64,000 nucleotides of DNA from Taibaiella koreensis (GTDB lineage Bacteria; Bacteroidota; Bacteroidia; Chitinophagales; Chitinophagaceae), in contig NZ_QVNU01000009.1 of assembly GCF_003545715.1 (NCBI RefSeq), forward strand, positions 119,407 to 183,406, read 5' to 3'. Below, one piece after another: positions 43,088 through 52,939 of this stretch. The position numbers and the translations under genes were made by a program. The notes beneath the pieces were generated by a model. The model ran no database searches, was not told the origin of the DNA, and saw nothing but the letters and a program-made list of their open reading frames with translations. The stretch's first letter is position 1. Each line of letters begins with the position of its first letter.

Positions 43088-43175
43088 TCTGGTTAAATTT
43101 TCATAACACCATCCTCTGGTGTGTTTGGTTTATTGGTTTTTGGTTTCGCCCTCCCTCCAAGGAGGGCTACCTTTT
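43088..43175 (+). ncRNA. Possible small RNA behind the promoter block
   Basis: A promoter-like block, a short hairpin (CACCA/TGGTG, 43108-43122), a T- and G-rich stretch and a terminator-like stem GCCCTCC/GGAGGGC (43148-43167) followed by TACCTTTTT lie in line within about 120 bp. No open frame fits between them. This is inference from layout only. Confidence 0.25.
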
Positions 43176-43452
43176 TGTGGAAAAAATGGAATGCTTCGCG
43201 CAACCGGATCAAGCGGAAAAGCTGAGGGAGAAAACTTTTAATCAGGGAGTATTTCTTTGTTTTGAAATACAAGCATATTCGAACTATCGTTCGGATCGCC
43301 TCAGGTTCCTACCGGTCAGGACATGCTATGATCACGAAGGCGAGGTTAACTGTTGCCAGGCCAATGCCGTTTTGTTCAGAAGCGCAAGATGAAAAGGAAA
43401 ATGCGGCATCTAAGAGATCAAGCCCAAAAAAATCTGATGAATATTATGATCC

Positions 43453-43482
43453 AAAAAAAATCCCACGATTTTCATCATGGGA
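43453..43482 (-). terminator. Terminator of the PKD-repeat gene
   Basis: TCCCACGAT and ATCATGGGA pair (one wobble) with a 4-nt loop; on the reverse strand eight T's follow. It lies 33 bp after the stop codon of the gene at 43515. Confidence 0.85.
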
Positions 43483-43514
43483 CCTTCTTGTTACGCAACG
43501 AAAGAGGGTAATGT

Positions 43515-46400
43515 CTATTGCTTGATAAACCGCCAGGAGCCCTGCTGTATGCCGCTTAGCACACGGAAAGTATAGATGCCGGGCGCCAGCGCACTCACAT
43601 CGATCTTTTGCGGGCTTTGCGTTACCGTGATCTTTTGCAAACATTTGCCGGCTACATCGAACAAGGCCAACTCGGTACCCGGCTGCGCCCGCTCGACGAT
43701 AACCGTTTGCAGGGCAGGATTGGGATAAAGTAGTATGGTGGTTGTATGGGTAATATTGTCGACGCCCACACCGTTGTCCACAGTGACTGTACGGCAGTTG
43801 CTATCGACGCCGCAGCTATTGCTGCTCTTCACGCATACGGTATAATCGCCAATGTTGCTGTAAGTATGGCTGGCGGTATTGCCTGTAGCCAGCTGACCGT
43901 CGCCAAACCGCCATCCTACAGCGGTGACGGGTGTAGAGCCGGTATACGTGAATTGCAGCGCTCTGCCGCTGGCCGTATAGCTAAATGCGGCTTCGGGAGC
44001 GGGGCAGGTAAGGGTAACCGGCTGACAGGTGGTATCGCTGCCACAGCCTTTATAAGCGATGACACATACCTGGTAAGTACCCGGCGCGCTATAGGTATAG
44101 CTGGCCGTACTGCCCATAGCAGTTTGCCCGGGTGCAAAAGTCCAGCGCACACTGTCTACCGGTGTGCTGCCGGTATAGGTTACATTAACGGTAGTGTTGC
44201 TGGCAGTATGGCTAAAGGCGGCATTGGGTTGCGGACAGCTTACAGTGACCGGCTGGCACAGCGTATCGCTGCCACAGCCTCTGAAGGCCTTGACGCAGAT
44301 CGTGTAGGTACCGGCCATATTGAAGTTGTGGCTGGCCGTATTACCCGTGGCCGTTTGTCCCGGTGCAAATACCCAGCGGATACTGTCGGTGGGCGTGCTG
44401 CCGGTATAGCTTACATTGACCGTGGTATTGGTCACCGTATAGCTGAAATTGGCATTGGGCTGCGGGCAGGTAATGGTTACCAGCTGGCAGGCGGTATCCC
44501 TGCCGCAGTCCTTATAGGCGATTACGCAAAGATTGTAGGATCCGGGCGCACCGTAATTGTGGCTGGCTGTATTACCGGTACCGGTTTGTCCCGGTGCAAA
44601 AAGCCAGCGCACACTATCCACCGGCGTGCTTCCGGTATAAGTCATATTGACGGTAGTGCCGGCAAGGGTATAGCTGAAAGCGGCGGCCGGCTGCGGACAG
44701 GAAATATCGACCGGTTGGCAGCTTTGGGTGCCGCCACAGGCATTATAGACGGTAAGGCATACGGTATGGTTGCCCATGCCAAAGGTATGGTTGGGGCTAA
44801 GCAGGGTACTGGTGCCGCCATCGCCAAAATTCCAGCGTACGCTGTCTGCTCCCGGTGTGCCGGCATAGGTAAAGCTCACAAGACCGGCGGCATTGGGTGT
44901 AGTATGGGTAAAAGCCGATACCGGCGGTGTGCAGTTACAGTTATAGCCGTATTTGGCAATAAAGAAGTCGGTAGGACCGCCATGTGTCTTGTAACCGGAA
45001 TTGCCCAGCCAGATGCTGTCTTTCAAGGCGCCGCCGATATAAATATTATCGTTGAAGCAGGCGATCTCGATGCCGTTCTCACCCAGACCCTGACCGGCGG
45101 GGTCGTTGTTGCGGATATAATCCATCTTCTGCAGATTACCCAGCGAATCGAAGATCACAATAGGGATCTTTCCCGTGATGCCGGGTGTCAGCATGGAATC
45201 GTTCCCGATGATAATGTTTTTGGCAAGGCCGGTAATGATCAGCTTACCATTGCTTAAATTTTCATACATGGTGGTAGGGCCGGTGTCGGCTATGCCGATG
45301 CCATCGATCGCTTTTCTCCAGATGAGGTTGTTGTTCAGGTCGAGCTTCATAACGAAGCCGAAACGACCCAGGCTACCGCCGGGGTTGATGAAGGTTTGCC
45401 CTTTAAAGGTGCAGTCGGAGCCGAAAAAGCTGCCGAAATAATATTGGGCGTTGCCATAACGGAAGCCGCATGCTTTGTGCCCGATATAGGCAGCGCCTGT
45501 TGTGGTAAAGGTATCGAGGCTGATGAGGTTTCTCGATGCATCGAAGGTAGCTGTGCCGTAAGCCCGGTCCAGGGTCTCGGCTACAATACTAACATACAGG
45601 GTATTGCTGGGCTCATAGAGCGAGCAGGGATTGGACATATTGATGATCATCAGCGAATCGCTGAGCGGCAGCCTGGTAGCGCTGAGCAGATTGCCCTGTG
45701 GGGTATAAACGAAATCGTAAATGCCACGTTGGCTGGTAACGGAAGGCATAAGCGGCACGCCGCTCGCCCTGAGCACTTTCAGGTAGTGAATCAATGTATC
45801 CTGAAGGACAAGGCGCCCTATGTCGTTGCTCAGTGCAGAAACCGCATTAAGCGAATTGTCGCCTTGGCTGCGCATCCACTGGTAATGGCCCGAAGTATCG
45901 TACTTGATGAGCCACGAAGCGTAAAAATTGGCGCTCATGGTACTATCGGGGCCAAAGTAACGCATATTGGCCGCGCCGCCGCCCGGAGCCGAACCGGCGA
46001 TATATACGTTGCCGTTTCTACAGGCCAGGCCGGTAAAGCGGGTATGGTTGGTGCCTTCCAGTACTTTTCCCCAACGGATCCGGCCGTCACAGTTAAAGCT
46101 CAGCAAGGCCGTCTTGGCCTGATATTGAGAACTGATGCCTGATTGCACGGGAAAGGTGATGGTGTCGATAACAAGGTTACCCGATCCCATAAACTCGGTC
46201 AGCATGTAGACATTGCCATGCTCGTCTGTGGCTATTTCTTTGGCCAGGTCGAAGGCATTGCTGGTTGGTGGTGGTGTCAGCGGCGATCCGCCTCCAACGA
46301 CCCATTTGCCTTGTTGGGCGCGGGCAGAGGCTGCAGCGATAAAGAGCAGGAACAGGCACGACGAGAGTGCCCTTGAGGGAAAGTGTAGCTTTTTTGCCAT
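43515..46400 (-). CDS. T9SS-sorted PKD-repeat surface protein
   Basis: A 961-residue secreted protein. A signal peptide (SCLFLLFIAAASARAQQ) is followed by a region of about 450 residues with beta-propeller-like repeats (GNVYMLTEFMGSGNLVIDTI, NGNVYIAGSAPGGG, NDNIYIGGALKDSIWLG), as in SBBP-type repeat proteins. Five PKD-like repeats of about 75 residues follow (about 490-870), each starting like AAFSYTxxG and ending like SCxPVxVxCPQP, with regular Cys pairs. The T9SS type A sorting domain runs from ILLYPNPALQTVIV to RFIKQ. Repeats 2-4 have FAPGQ where the PKD consensus has FGDG. The likely role is adhesion or surface structure; no enzyme motif was seen. Confidence 0.88.
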   Translation of the reverse strand: MAKKLHFPSRALSSCLFLLFIAAASARAQQGKWVVGGGSPLTPPPTSNAFDLAKEIATDEHGNVYMLTEFMGSGNLVIDTITFPVQSGISSQYQAKTALLSFNCDGRIRWGKVLEGTNHTRFTGLACRNGNVYIAGSAPGGGAANMRYFGPDSTMSANFYASWLIKYDTSGHYQWMRSQGDNSLNAVSALSNDIGRLVLQDTLIHYLKVLRASGVPLMPSVTSQRGIYDFVYTPQGNLLSATRLPLSDSLMIINMSNPCSLYEPSNTLYVSIVAETLDRAYGTATFDASRNLISLDTFTTTGAAYIGHKACGFRYGNAQYYFGSFFGSDCTFKGQTFINPGGSLGRFGFVMKLDLNNNLIWRKAIDGIGIADTGPTTMYENLSNGKLIITGLAKNIIIGNDSMLTPGITGKIPIVIFDSLGNLQKMDYIRNNDPAGQGLGENGIEIACFNDNIYIGGALKDSIWLGNSGYKTHGGPTDFFIAKYGYNCNCTPPVSAFTHTTPNAAGLVSFTYAGTPGADSVRWNFGDGGTSTLLSPNHTFGMGNHTVCLTVYNACGGTQSCQPVDISCPQPAAAFSYTLAGTTVNMTYTGSTPVDSVRWLFAPGQTGTGNTASHNYGAPGSYNLCVIAYKDCGRDTACQLVTITCPQPNANFSYTVTNTTVNVSYTGSTPTDSIRWVFAPGQTATGNTASHNFNMAGTYTICVKAFRGCGSDTLCQPVTVSCPQPNAAFSHTASNTTVNVTYTGSTPVDSVRWTFAPGQTAMGSTASYTYSAPGTYQVCVIAYKGCGSDTTCQPVTLTCPAPEAAFSYTASGRALQFTYTGSTPVTAVGWRFGDGQLATGNTASHTYSNIGDYTVCVKSSNSCGVDSNCRTVTVDNGVGVDNITHTTTILLYPNPALQTVIVERAQPGTELALFDVAGKCLQKITVTQSPQKIDVSALAPGIYTFRVLSGIQQGSWRFIKQ

Positions 46401-46419
46401 TCAGGTTTTGGTTTGGTCC
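46401..46419 (-). promoter_or_regulatory. ACCAAAACCTGA leader motif before a T9SS gene
   Basis: On the reverse strand the start codon is preceded by CCAAACCAAAACCTGA. The same ACCAAAAC element stands before the genes starting at 25470, 51621 and, in variant form, 59363. It could aid initiation in place of a Shine-Dalgarno sequence. Confidence 0.35.
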
Positions 46420-46436
46420 TATAAAAATAAAATAAC

Positions 46437-46460
46437 AAAACCGCTTAGACAAGCGGTTTT
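46437..46460. terminator. Terminator of the 1712-residue T9SS gene
   Basis: AAAACCGCTT and AAGCGGTTTT form a perfect 10-bp stem with loop AGAC. T-runs follow on the reverse strand (GTTATTTTATTTTT), and on the forward strand too. Confidence 0.85.
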
Positions 46461-46482
46461 GTTATTTTTTCAAGTATTAAGA

Positions 46483-49400
46483 CTAGTGTGTTACGGACAG
46501 TCGCTGAACATGCAGGGTTTCTCCGTCCGCTTCCATGCGGATCAGGTACATGCCCGATATCCATTCGCTGGTTCCCATAATCCATTTGCCTTTAGACTCG
46601 GTTACCTTATGCGTTGCTACCTTGCGTCCGGCAATGTCGTATACTACGATCGAGCGGTCGCCCTTGGTATGGGCGCCGTAGTCGTAAGATACAGTGGCTT
46701 GCTGGCCGGCAGGGTTGGGATACAGCTCCATGGCATCCAGAACGGTAAAGCGCTGACCGTTGTCGGCAGCTTCGTCTTCCGGTGCAGGACGCTGGGGGTC
46801 CCAGCTGCATTTCGGTACTTTCACATCAACAGAGCGATAGCATTTCCGTCCATCGCCGTACATGAACAACAGCTGGATCTTGATCACGGCTGGTGGCGGT
46901 ATCGACAGGCTGTTGAACGCTATGTTAAGCGAAACGCCGCCGAAGGGTCCTACGCCACCGATGGAAGGCAGTATGGGACCATAATCGCTACCCAGCGAGA
47001 AGGTGCCCGGCACGCCGTAATTGTTGGAAATGGAGATGTCGAGGAAATACCTGCCCGGAACGCTTGGATCGCACCTGAGCCTTACTTCCTTGATCGCACC
47101 TTCGCAATCCATACATTGTGCATCTTTGATATCCATGATGTCGGATTTCTCGGCGCACATGCCATTGTTCAGCATTTCCTGGTATTGGCCGAAGGTAGGC
47201 ACTTTGTAGGGCGAAACGGTGCTGTTGAAACCGCTCATGTCTACACCGCCATTCCTGAGCCATTGCCATTGCTGGAAGGCAATACCCGGAGGTCCATACA
47301 GGTACAGATCGCTGATCTGTGCTTTACACATAGAGTAGCAGCCTGATGGGAAGTATTCGAAATACTTCTCCGGAGCATAGGGCACATAGATGTCCTTGTG
47401 GCTGCGGCAGCCTACACTGTTGGTATACCATACGCGGTAAGGTCCGCCCTGGTAGATGGTATTTACGGCGCCATTGGTACCGTTGCTCCAGGTAAAGGTG
47501 CCCGGGCTGCCATGGCTGGCGGTCAGGGTCATCTCGTTGGTGGCGCAATCGATAATTACCGGGCCGCTGATAGACGGAGGTCCGGGCAGCGGGTTGATGG
47601 TAATGGAGGTTGAGGTCGTGCTGCTGCACGATACACCGCTCAGCGGATCGGTATTGGTTACCTTCAGCTGGTAAGTGTAAGTGCCGGGGCTCAGGCCTGC
47701 GTCGCTGATGGTGGCTGCAGTGCTGATCACCGCTCCGCCGTTACGGCGCCATTCATAAACCGTTCCTGCGCCCAGGTAGCCGTTCAGCTCAACTGCATCG
47801 CCATCGCAGTAATCCACATCGCCACGGATGGTAGCCACGGGACTCTTGATGATCATTACATTCTCCGTCAGAGTGTTGGCCCTGCAGCTGTGTATGTCAA
47901 ATACCTGTACCCAATAAGCGCCGGATGCTGTGGCGCCATAGGTCGGAACGCTGGTTGGCGTGCTGTGCTCGTCCCAGTTCCAGAGGTATGGCGAAATGGC
48001 CGAGCTTGAACCAGTGTTTGTATAATTCAACTGGACTGGTGCACCGGAACATACGGTATCTCCACCGGTAACAATGCCACTCAGGTTGTGCGGGAAGATG
48101 TTTACACCCGTGCTGCCGCTGGCCGTACAGCCATAAGCATCTGTAATGGTCAACGAAATGGGCTGCGAGATAGGTGTGTTTGTACTAAAGGCTGTTGACG
48201 GAGAGTCTACGGCACTGGTACCAAAACCTGTACCGAAATTCCAAAGATAGCTGGCCACTACAGTACTAGGTGGTGCTGGTGTAATATTAGGCCCGAAGGA
48301 GATGGGTAATCCGCTACAGTTAGCTGTAAGGGGTATTGTGGTGTTCACAATGCTTACCGTCGGCTTGGTTGGCATAAGAATATTACGTGTTACCGTACAG
48401 AAGGTAGTGGTGCCGCCTCCGGGAGGGGTTACACCTACGCTTTCAGTAACAGTATAGCTCACACCCGCCTGTAATGAAGAGACGAAAGTGTTACCGGTAC
48501 CTGTAGCCGGAGCTGCGCTGCCTGCCGGAGAAATGCTCCAGCTGATGGGGCCGATCACAAAGCCGGTAAGGTAAGCGGTGCGGTCTTCGAAGGTCACGTT
48601 GTACGTAGTGCCCGGACCGCAGGCGATCTTATGGTAGAAATCAGCTTTGGCGCCGATCTTCACCTGTACAGAGGCTCTGGAAGCACAAGTAGTGCCGCCC
48701 CAGGTCTCGGTATAGTTGATCGTGTAAATACCAGGATTGGTATAGCTTACGGTAGTGGTATTAATACCTGATGTGGGCAGTGTAGAATAAGACCAGGACT
48801 GGGTCGCGCCTACATGTGCGCTGGGAGTCAGTGTTACCACGTTGCAGTTCACTACAGCGCTTAGGGTAGCAGGATTGGTCGGAGGCGTACAGCTAGGTCC
48901 GCCGGGTCCGCCACTGGAACCACAGCTGCTCAGCGTAGTGATCACCACAGCATCTGAAGTATCAGTACAGCCGTTGGCAGCTGTTGCGATGAATACAAAG
49001 GAGCCGCCGATCCCTGTAGCCGTATCAGGACTTACAGTAGTAGGTGTCGTGTACGGGCTACCGCTGTTCAGCCACCTGAAGGTAAGCGGTGTGGGCGCGT
49101 TATTGGTATAAGTGCCGATAAGCTGGGTTACCGTACCGGGGCACAGTGCCAGCGGGCCAGGTGAGCTGGCATAGGCTACAGGGCCAGGCAGTATGTTGAT
49201 GGTGGTCGCCGCCGTGCCCTGGGGAGGACAGGTAATGGAGGTCGAGGCTGCTCCCGAAGCCTTCACCGAGATCGTGTACACGACAGGTGAAGATGTATTG
49301 TTGTAAGGGAACGGAACCGTGATAGAACTCATGGGGGTAGTAGCGGAGTAAACGCCGGGGATGTCCCAGGTATAATTCGCGGCACCGGAAGTAGTCGAGA

Positions 49401-51621
49401 TGGTCACCCAACCCGGACAAGCATTCACGGGAGAGGTTAATATCGGCAGCGGCGAAGGATTTACCGTTACGGTCTTGTATACCGTATCCGTCTTACCGCA
49501 TTTGGTTACTACGAGTGAAATAGTAGCAACAGTAGTGGAAGGAACATTTTTCCACAACACTTTTGCCGTCTGGCCGTAAACATTGCCAACGATGCTACCC
49601 GCACTTCCAGGAGTTACGTTCCAGTAATAGGAATCACCTGTGTTATAAGTTGTCAGGTAATCGTTGTAACCATTACCGCAGGCTGTAGCCGGGCCTGTAA
49701 TGGTGGGGTTGAACGGATCCTGGATGATGTTCATGGATTTAACCGGTCCGGCGCAATGCGGCTCTTCGATCTGCTCGCGCCATACATTGAGCTGCTTGAA
49801 ACCGGCTGAGGTCCATACAACGGTCACTTCGTCGCCGTTGCCAGGCGTTACGGTACCACCAATCGCCTGCCAGGTAAATACCGAGTTGGGATCGTTGGCT
49901 GTAGCCTTGTAGGTATAAGGAACATTGAGACATACGGTGTCGTCGCCGGTCATGGTGTTCACGATGCCGGGCAGTTTCTGCACTTTGATCGTAATGGGAT
50001 CGGAGCAGAAATTGCCGATAGCGCTCAGCACATAAGTACCGGGCAGCGGGAAGGAAGCATTGAAGTTGGTGCCCGATCCGGATTGCGGTGCGGGACCATT
50101 CAGTACCCATGTAGCAAAGTCGCCGGTGTTCAATGTATAGTTCTTGTTGTCGTTCTGGCAGGCGAAATCATCACCCAGGATCACCGAAGGATCCACAACG
50201 ACTACCTTCAGCTGGGCGTCGCCGCCGCAAAGGGTAACACCGTTCTGGTAGGTGCCATGGATGGTGTAGCTGCCGGGATTGTCAAATTTCACTACAACCC
50301 TGTAATCGGTACGGATACCTTGTACAGCGGTGGGCTCGTTGATTACACCCCAGTTCCAGCGGGTGCCGGGCCATAAAGGCAGGGTATATTCGTATTCTTT
50401 TCCAGTGCAGATAACGAGCGGACCGTCGATCTGAGCGCTGGTGCTTACTACCGGTACTTTAATAGTTGTTGTACCGGGGCAAGTGGCGCCGCAGCCGGGC
50501 GTAGTAAGGCTTACATAACCGAAGTCGGAGCCAGCCCAAACGACTTCAACGAAGGGATCGCCGGGGCCACCACCGTTCACGATGCTGCCGCCGGTAACCT
50601 GCCATTGATAGTTGCTGCAGGAAACACTGGTCTTATAAGTTGCTTTTTGCTTTTCGCATACGACCGAGGGACAAATAATATCAGGTCCCTTTAAGGGGCT
50701 TACATCAACTTTTATCTCGTAAACGTCAGTACAGTTACAAGCATTTTTGACAGTAAGCCGGATAATGTAGGAGCCGGGATTATCGTAGGAATAGGTCGGG
50801 CTTTGCTGTGCGGAGGTGTTGCCATCTCCGAAATCCCAGTACCAGCTTACGATGGGCGACTGGGGCGTGCCTTGCGACAGGTCCTGGAACTGGATCAGGT
50901 TTTTGACACAGGTCTTGAAGTCTTTGGCCGGGCCGGGGTCGGGGAGTACTGCAAACAGGGCCCTTGGCTTGGCAGTAACCTGAACGCATATTTCCTTGTC
51001 ATAAGCGGCGCAGGGGGTTACGGCATGCAGCGAAATGGAGCCGGCGGTGCCGGGAGCACCCCATTGTACTTCGATGCTGTCGCCCCAGTTGTTGAGCAGG
51101 GTAGCACCCACAACATTCCAGGTGAAGGTGCCGGCTGTAACACCGGTAGCGTAATAGCGTACAATACTGTTTTCACAAACTTTGATACAAGGGCCATCGG
51201 GCTCCATGTTCTGGTTGTTGCCGCCCTGCTCGCCTTTGCGTACAGAGTCCATGGCGATGCTTTGACAGCCTACTTCAAAGTTGGAAGTAATGGCAAGATC
51301 GGGTGCGGGAATCACGACTACTGTTTTGGTGGCATAGCCCGGAGGGGGCGTAAAGCCGGGGAACAGCACGGTAACGTTACCCGTGGTGGTGGGGGAATTG
51401 AAAGTGATCGTGGCCGTGCTGCTGGTCGAAGTGGGTGTCACAGCCGGGTTGGCCAGCCAGGTATAGCCGGCGGTGCCGCCCGGTGTAGCAGTAAATACCG
51501 ATGGCACACCTACACATACCGTATCTGGTCCCGTGATCACTTGTCCCCAGGTGGTCTGACCCAATGCCGTGAGCAGACAAAGGAGCAGCACATGCCTGGT
51601 GAATAAGATAATTTTTCTCAT
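46483..51621 (-). CDS. Giant T9SS-sorted PKD/Ig-like surface protein
   Basis: A 1712-residue secreted protein, the largest in the window. A signal peptide (HVLLLCLLTALGQTTWGQ) is followed by many Ig-like/PKD-like beta modules of 80-100 residues, rich in Thr, Gly and Pro with regular Cys. One classic PKD module stands near residues 210-305 (WYWDFGDGNTSAQQSPTYSY). GP-x-VCxG/CSG openings (ITGPDTVCVGVP, IDGPLVICTGKE, VTGGDTVCSGAP) mark most modules. A Cys-rich part near 1480-1600 follows (CAEKSDIMDIKDAQCMDCEG). The end is a T9SS type A sorting domain (LYPNPAGQQATVSY to QRLSVTH). A gliding or biofilm adhesin is likely, by analogy with giant T9SS proteins. Confidence 0.88.
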   Translation of the reverse strand: MRKIILFTRHVLLLCLLTALGQTTWGQVITGPDTVCVGVPSVFTATPGGTAGYTWLANPAVTPTSTSSTATITFNSPTTTGNVTVLFPGFTPPPGYATKTVVVIPAPDLAITSNFEVGCQSIAMDSVRKGEQGGNNQNMEPDGPCIKVCENSIVRYYATGVTAGTFTWNVVGATLLNNWGDSIEVQWGAPGTAGSISLHAVTPCAAYDKEICVQVTAKPRALFAVLPDPGPAKDFKTCVKNLIQFQDLSQGTPQSPIVSWYWDFGDGNTSAQQSPTYSYDNPGSYIIRLTVKNACNCTDVYEIKVDVSPLKGPDIICPSVVCEKQKATYKTSVSCSNYQWQVTGGSIVNGGGPGDPFVEVVWAGSDFGYVSLTTPGCGATCPGTTTIKVPVVSTSAQIDGPLVICTGKEYEYTLPLWPGTRWNWGVINEPTAVQGIRTDYRVVVKFDNPGSYTIHGTYQNGVTLCGGDAQLKVVVVDPSVILGDDFACQNDNKNYTLNTGDFATWVLNGPAPQSGSGTNFNASFPLPGTYVLSAIGNFCSDPITIKVQKLPGIVNTMTGDDTVCLNVPYTYKATANDPNSVFTWQAIGGTVTPGNGDEVTVVWTSAGFKQLNVWREQIEEPHCAGPVKSMNIIQDPFNPTITGPATACGNGYNDYLTTYNTGDSYYWNVTPGSAGSIVGNVYGQTAKVLWKNVPSTTVATISLVVTKCGKTDTVYKTVTVNPSPLPILTSPVNACPGWVTISTTSGAANYTWDIPGVYSATTPMSSITVPFPYNNTSSPVVYTISVKASGAASTSITCPPQGTAATTINILPGPVAYASSPGPLALCPGTVTQLIGTYTNNAPTPLTFRWLNSGSPYTTPTTVSPDTATGIGGSFVFIATAANGCTDTSDAVVITTLSSCGSSGGPGGPSCTPPTNPATLSAVVNCNVVTLTPSAHVGATQSWSYSTLPTSGINTTTVSYTNPGIYTINYTETWGGTTCASRASVQVKIGAKADFYHKIACGPGTTYNVTFEDRTAYLTGFVIGPISWSISPAGSAAPATGTGNTFVSSLQAGVSYTVTESVGVTPPGGGTTTFCTVTRNILMPTKPTVSIVNTTIPLTANCSGLPISFGPNITPAPPSTVVASYLWNFGTGFGTSAVDSPSTAFSTNTPISQPISLTITDAYGCTASGSTGVNIFPHNLSGIVTGGDTVCSGAPVQLNYTNTGSSSAISPYLWNWDEHSTPTSVPTYGATASGAYWVQVFDIHSCRANTLTENVMIIKSPVATIRGDVDYCDGDAVELNGYLGAGTVYEWRRNGGAVISTAATISDAGLSPGTYTYQLKVTNTDPLSGVSCSSTTSTSITINPLPGPPSISGPVIIDCATNEMTLTASHGSPGTFTWSNGTNGAVNTIYQGGPYRVWYTNSVGCRSHKDIYVPYAPEKYFEYFPSGCYSMCKAQISDLYLYGPPGIAFQQWQWLRNGGVDMSGFNSTVSPYKVPTFGQYQEMLNNGMCAEKSDIMDIKDAQCMDCEGAIKEVRLRCDPSVPGRYFLDISISNNYGVPGTFSLGSDYGPILPSIGGVGPFGGVSLNIAFNSLSIPPPAVIKIQLLFMYGDGRKCYRSVDVKVPKCSWDPQRPAPEDEAADNGQRFTVLDAMELYPNPAGQQATVSYDYGAHTKGDRSIVVYDIAGRKVATHKVTESKGKWIMGTSEWISGMYLIRMEADGETLHVQRLSVTH

Positions 51622-52591
51622 GAGATTAATGTTTTGGTGAAAATGTTATTCTTTGTTTGGTTTTTTCAGGCGCACCCGCGTCAGGGTGGGTGACTGCTCA
51701 GGGAAGGTGCGGGGATGCAAATGGCAATGCCTTTTTGCCGCCGGTTAATGCTGTTCAGCATCCGGCACGAAAGGACGCCGGAGGGCACAGCTATCTTAGC
51801 GGGGTATAGCACCTTTAGCCGCTTATTATAGCGGTGCCGGAAGATTTTACAACTGGGGTAGAAGAGCTGTAAAATGGTGATCGCCTGTATAGTATGCAGG
51901 GCATGCTGATACATGAGCCTTGGGTTTTGGTGCCTGTCGTTTCCCGTTTGGGCAGGGTGGAAAACAACAAATTATAGGATTTCGTTTGGTATCATTTATT
52001 ATGATGAAAATCAATTCAAATGATATAGCCGGATATTGCTATCCGATGCAGGTGACAATAAATTTTGTTAAGCAAACCTTATTGAACTGTAAAAATATAA
52101 ATCAATAATTGTATTTAATACAGATATTAAACTCGATTTTTTTCAGGCTTTTACCTATGTATATTATGCAATTTTTCTATCCATAAAATATGTCGCATTC
52201 CGCTATTACCTATTGAAATGATGGTATATTGGGGATAAGCTTTCCCCGCTAAACCATGAAAAAGGAGCATAATGAAAGCATATGCCGGAAGAATGGCTGT
52301 TATGGAAATACAAAAATCTTGTTTACCATAAGTAAACGCCCTGGTAAACTACCGTTAAGATGGGAAAAAGCTTTTAACAATAAGCCACAGGGAGGCGCAG
52401 GCTCCCAAATTATCGCTGCACAATAGATGCAAAGGGGGCATATTCCTTTACCCCTGTTTCGTCATTACTGAGCAGGTTATACCGGCTGCCTGGCTATGGC
52501 GTGACTTTTGTGCTTTTCTGCTGATGTTTGTTACTGCATTTTTCCTGCAGTGCGCATGCTGAACTTTAGGGCCTACTTAAAATAAAGTCAA
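51622..52591. other. Long intergenic region upstream of the peptide precursors
   Basis: About 970 bp with no convincing gene. It holds the leader of the giant gene (GTTTTGGTG, 51631-51639), AT-rich DNA from 51960 to 52220, small inverted repeats (GTTTAC/GTAAAC, 52321-52337; GGGAG/CTCCC, 52390-52406) and the upstream block of the first precursor gene (from 52505). Confidence 0.55.
52505..52563 (+). promoter_or_regulatory. Conserved block with stem-loop before RiPP precursor 1
   Basis: TTGTGCTTTTCTGCT, then TTACTGCA, TTTTTCC and TGCAGTG. ACTGCA (52533-52538) pairs with TGCAGT (52546-52551). About 60 bp align with the region before precursor 2. Distance from stem to ATG is 40 bp. Confidence 0.55.
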
Positions 52592-52846
52592 ATGAAAAAG
52601 AAACCGGTTGCGCTTCAAAAGCTACATCTGAACAAAAAGAATATCCTGTCTTTAGAAAATCAAAAGGGTGCCGCTGGCGGCGGCCCTTCTCAGCTTGGTC
52701 CTACAGCTTGTCTCTGTCCGCAGCCCACGCAAAACGCCAAAACATGTCCGTCCTGGGTCGATGCCTGCCCTACATGGGGATGCCCGCCGCAAACCCTGGC
52801 TTGCCCTACTGTAAATGGACCCAATTGTTCTATTGCGATCTGCTGA
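52592..52846 (+). CDS. Class I lanthipeptide-like RiPP precursor 1
   Basis: An 84-residue peptide precursor. The leader (about 1-31: MKKKPVALQKLHLNKKNILS, then a segment ending KGAAGGG) has the KKK start, LxLxKxxI-L motif and Gly stretch of Bacteroidota natural product precursors (class I lanthipeptide type). The core has eight Cys, mostly as Cys-Pro (CLCPQPTQ, TCPSWVDACPTWGCP, LACPTVNGPNC) together with Ser and Thr that could be dehydrated and cross-linked. The Gly-Gly-Gly is a probable cleavage site. No lanthionine synthetase, cyclase or transporter gene lies in the window. The precursor call is strong; the type of modification is inferred. Confidence 0.72.
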   Translation: MKKKPVALQKLHLNKKNILSLENQKGAAGGGPSQLGPTACLCPQPTQNAKTCPSWVDACPTWGCPPQTLACPTVNGPNCSIAIC

Positions 52847-52868
52847 TCTATCCCCGATCAATTGCTTT

Positions 52869-52897
52869 AAAGCCATTCCATAAAGGAGTGGCTTTTT
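52869..52897 (+). terminator. Terminator of RiPP precursor 1
   Basis: AAAGCCATTCC pairs with GGAGTGGCTTT (one wobble), loop ATAAA, followed by TTTTT. It separates the two precursor genes, so they are single transcripts. Confidence 0.85.
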
Positions 52898-52939
52898 ATC
52901 TGGTCAGTTGAGCAAGCGCCTTTTTATCTTAATTTCCGT

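Larger units (their letters stand above)
42896..43514. other. Intergenic region with promoter block and possible small RNA
   Basis: About 620 bp without a convincing protein gene. Short open frames at 43177-43525 have no supporting features. It holds the promoter-like block at 43056-43080, a hairpin at 43108-43122, a terminator-like hairpin at 43148-43167 and the terminator of the reverse gene at 43453-43482. Confidence 0.6.

Noticed and set aside
43177..43525. Short forward frames of 71 and 87 codons after DinB/YfiT
   Set aside because: They overlap in different frames, have no motif or promoter right upstream, and the second runs through a terminator.
43746..45257. Long forward open frame (503 codons) over the PKD repeats
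   Set aside because: Antisense of the repeat-rich T9SS gene; its periodic Gly/Ile pattern mirrors the repeats. No signal or motif.
51920..52108. 62-codon forward frame before the peptide genes
   Set aside because: No leader-like motif, no promoter, AT-rich end; probably chance.
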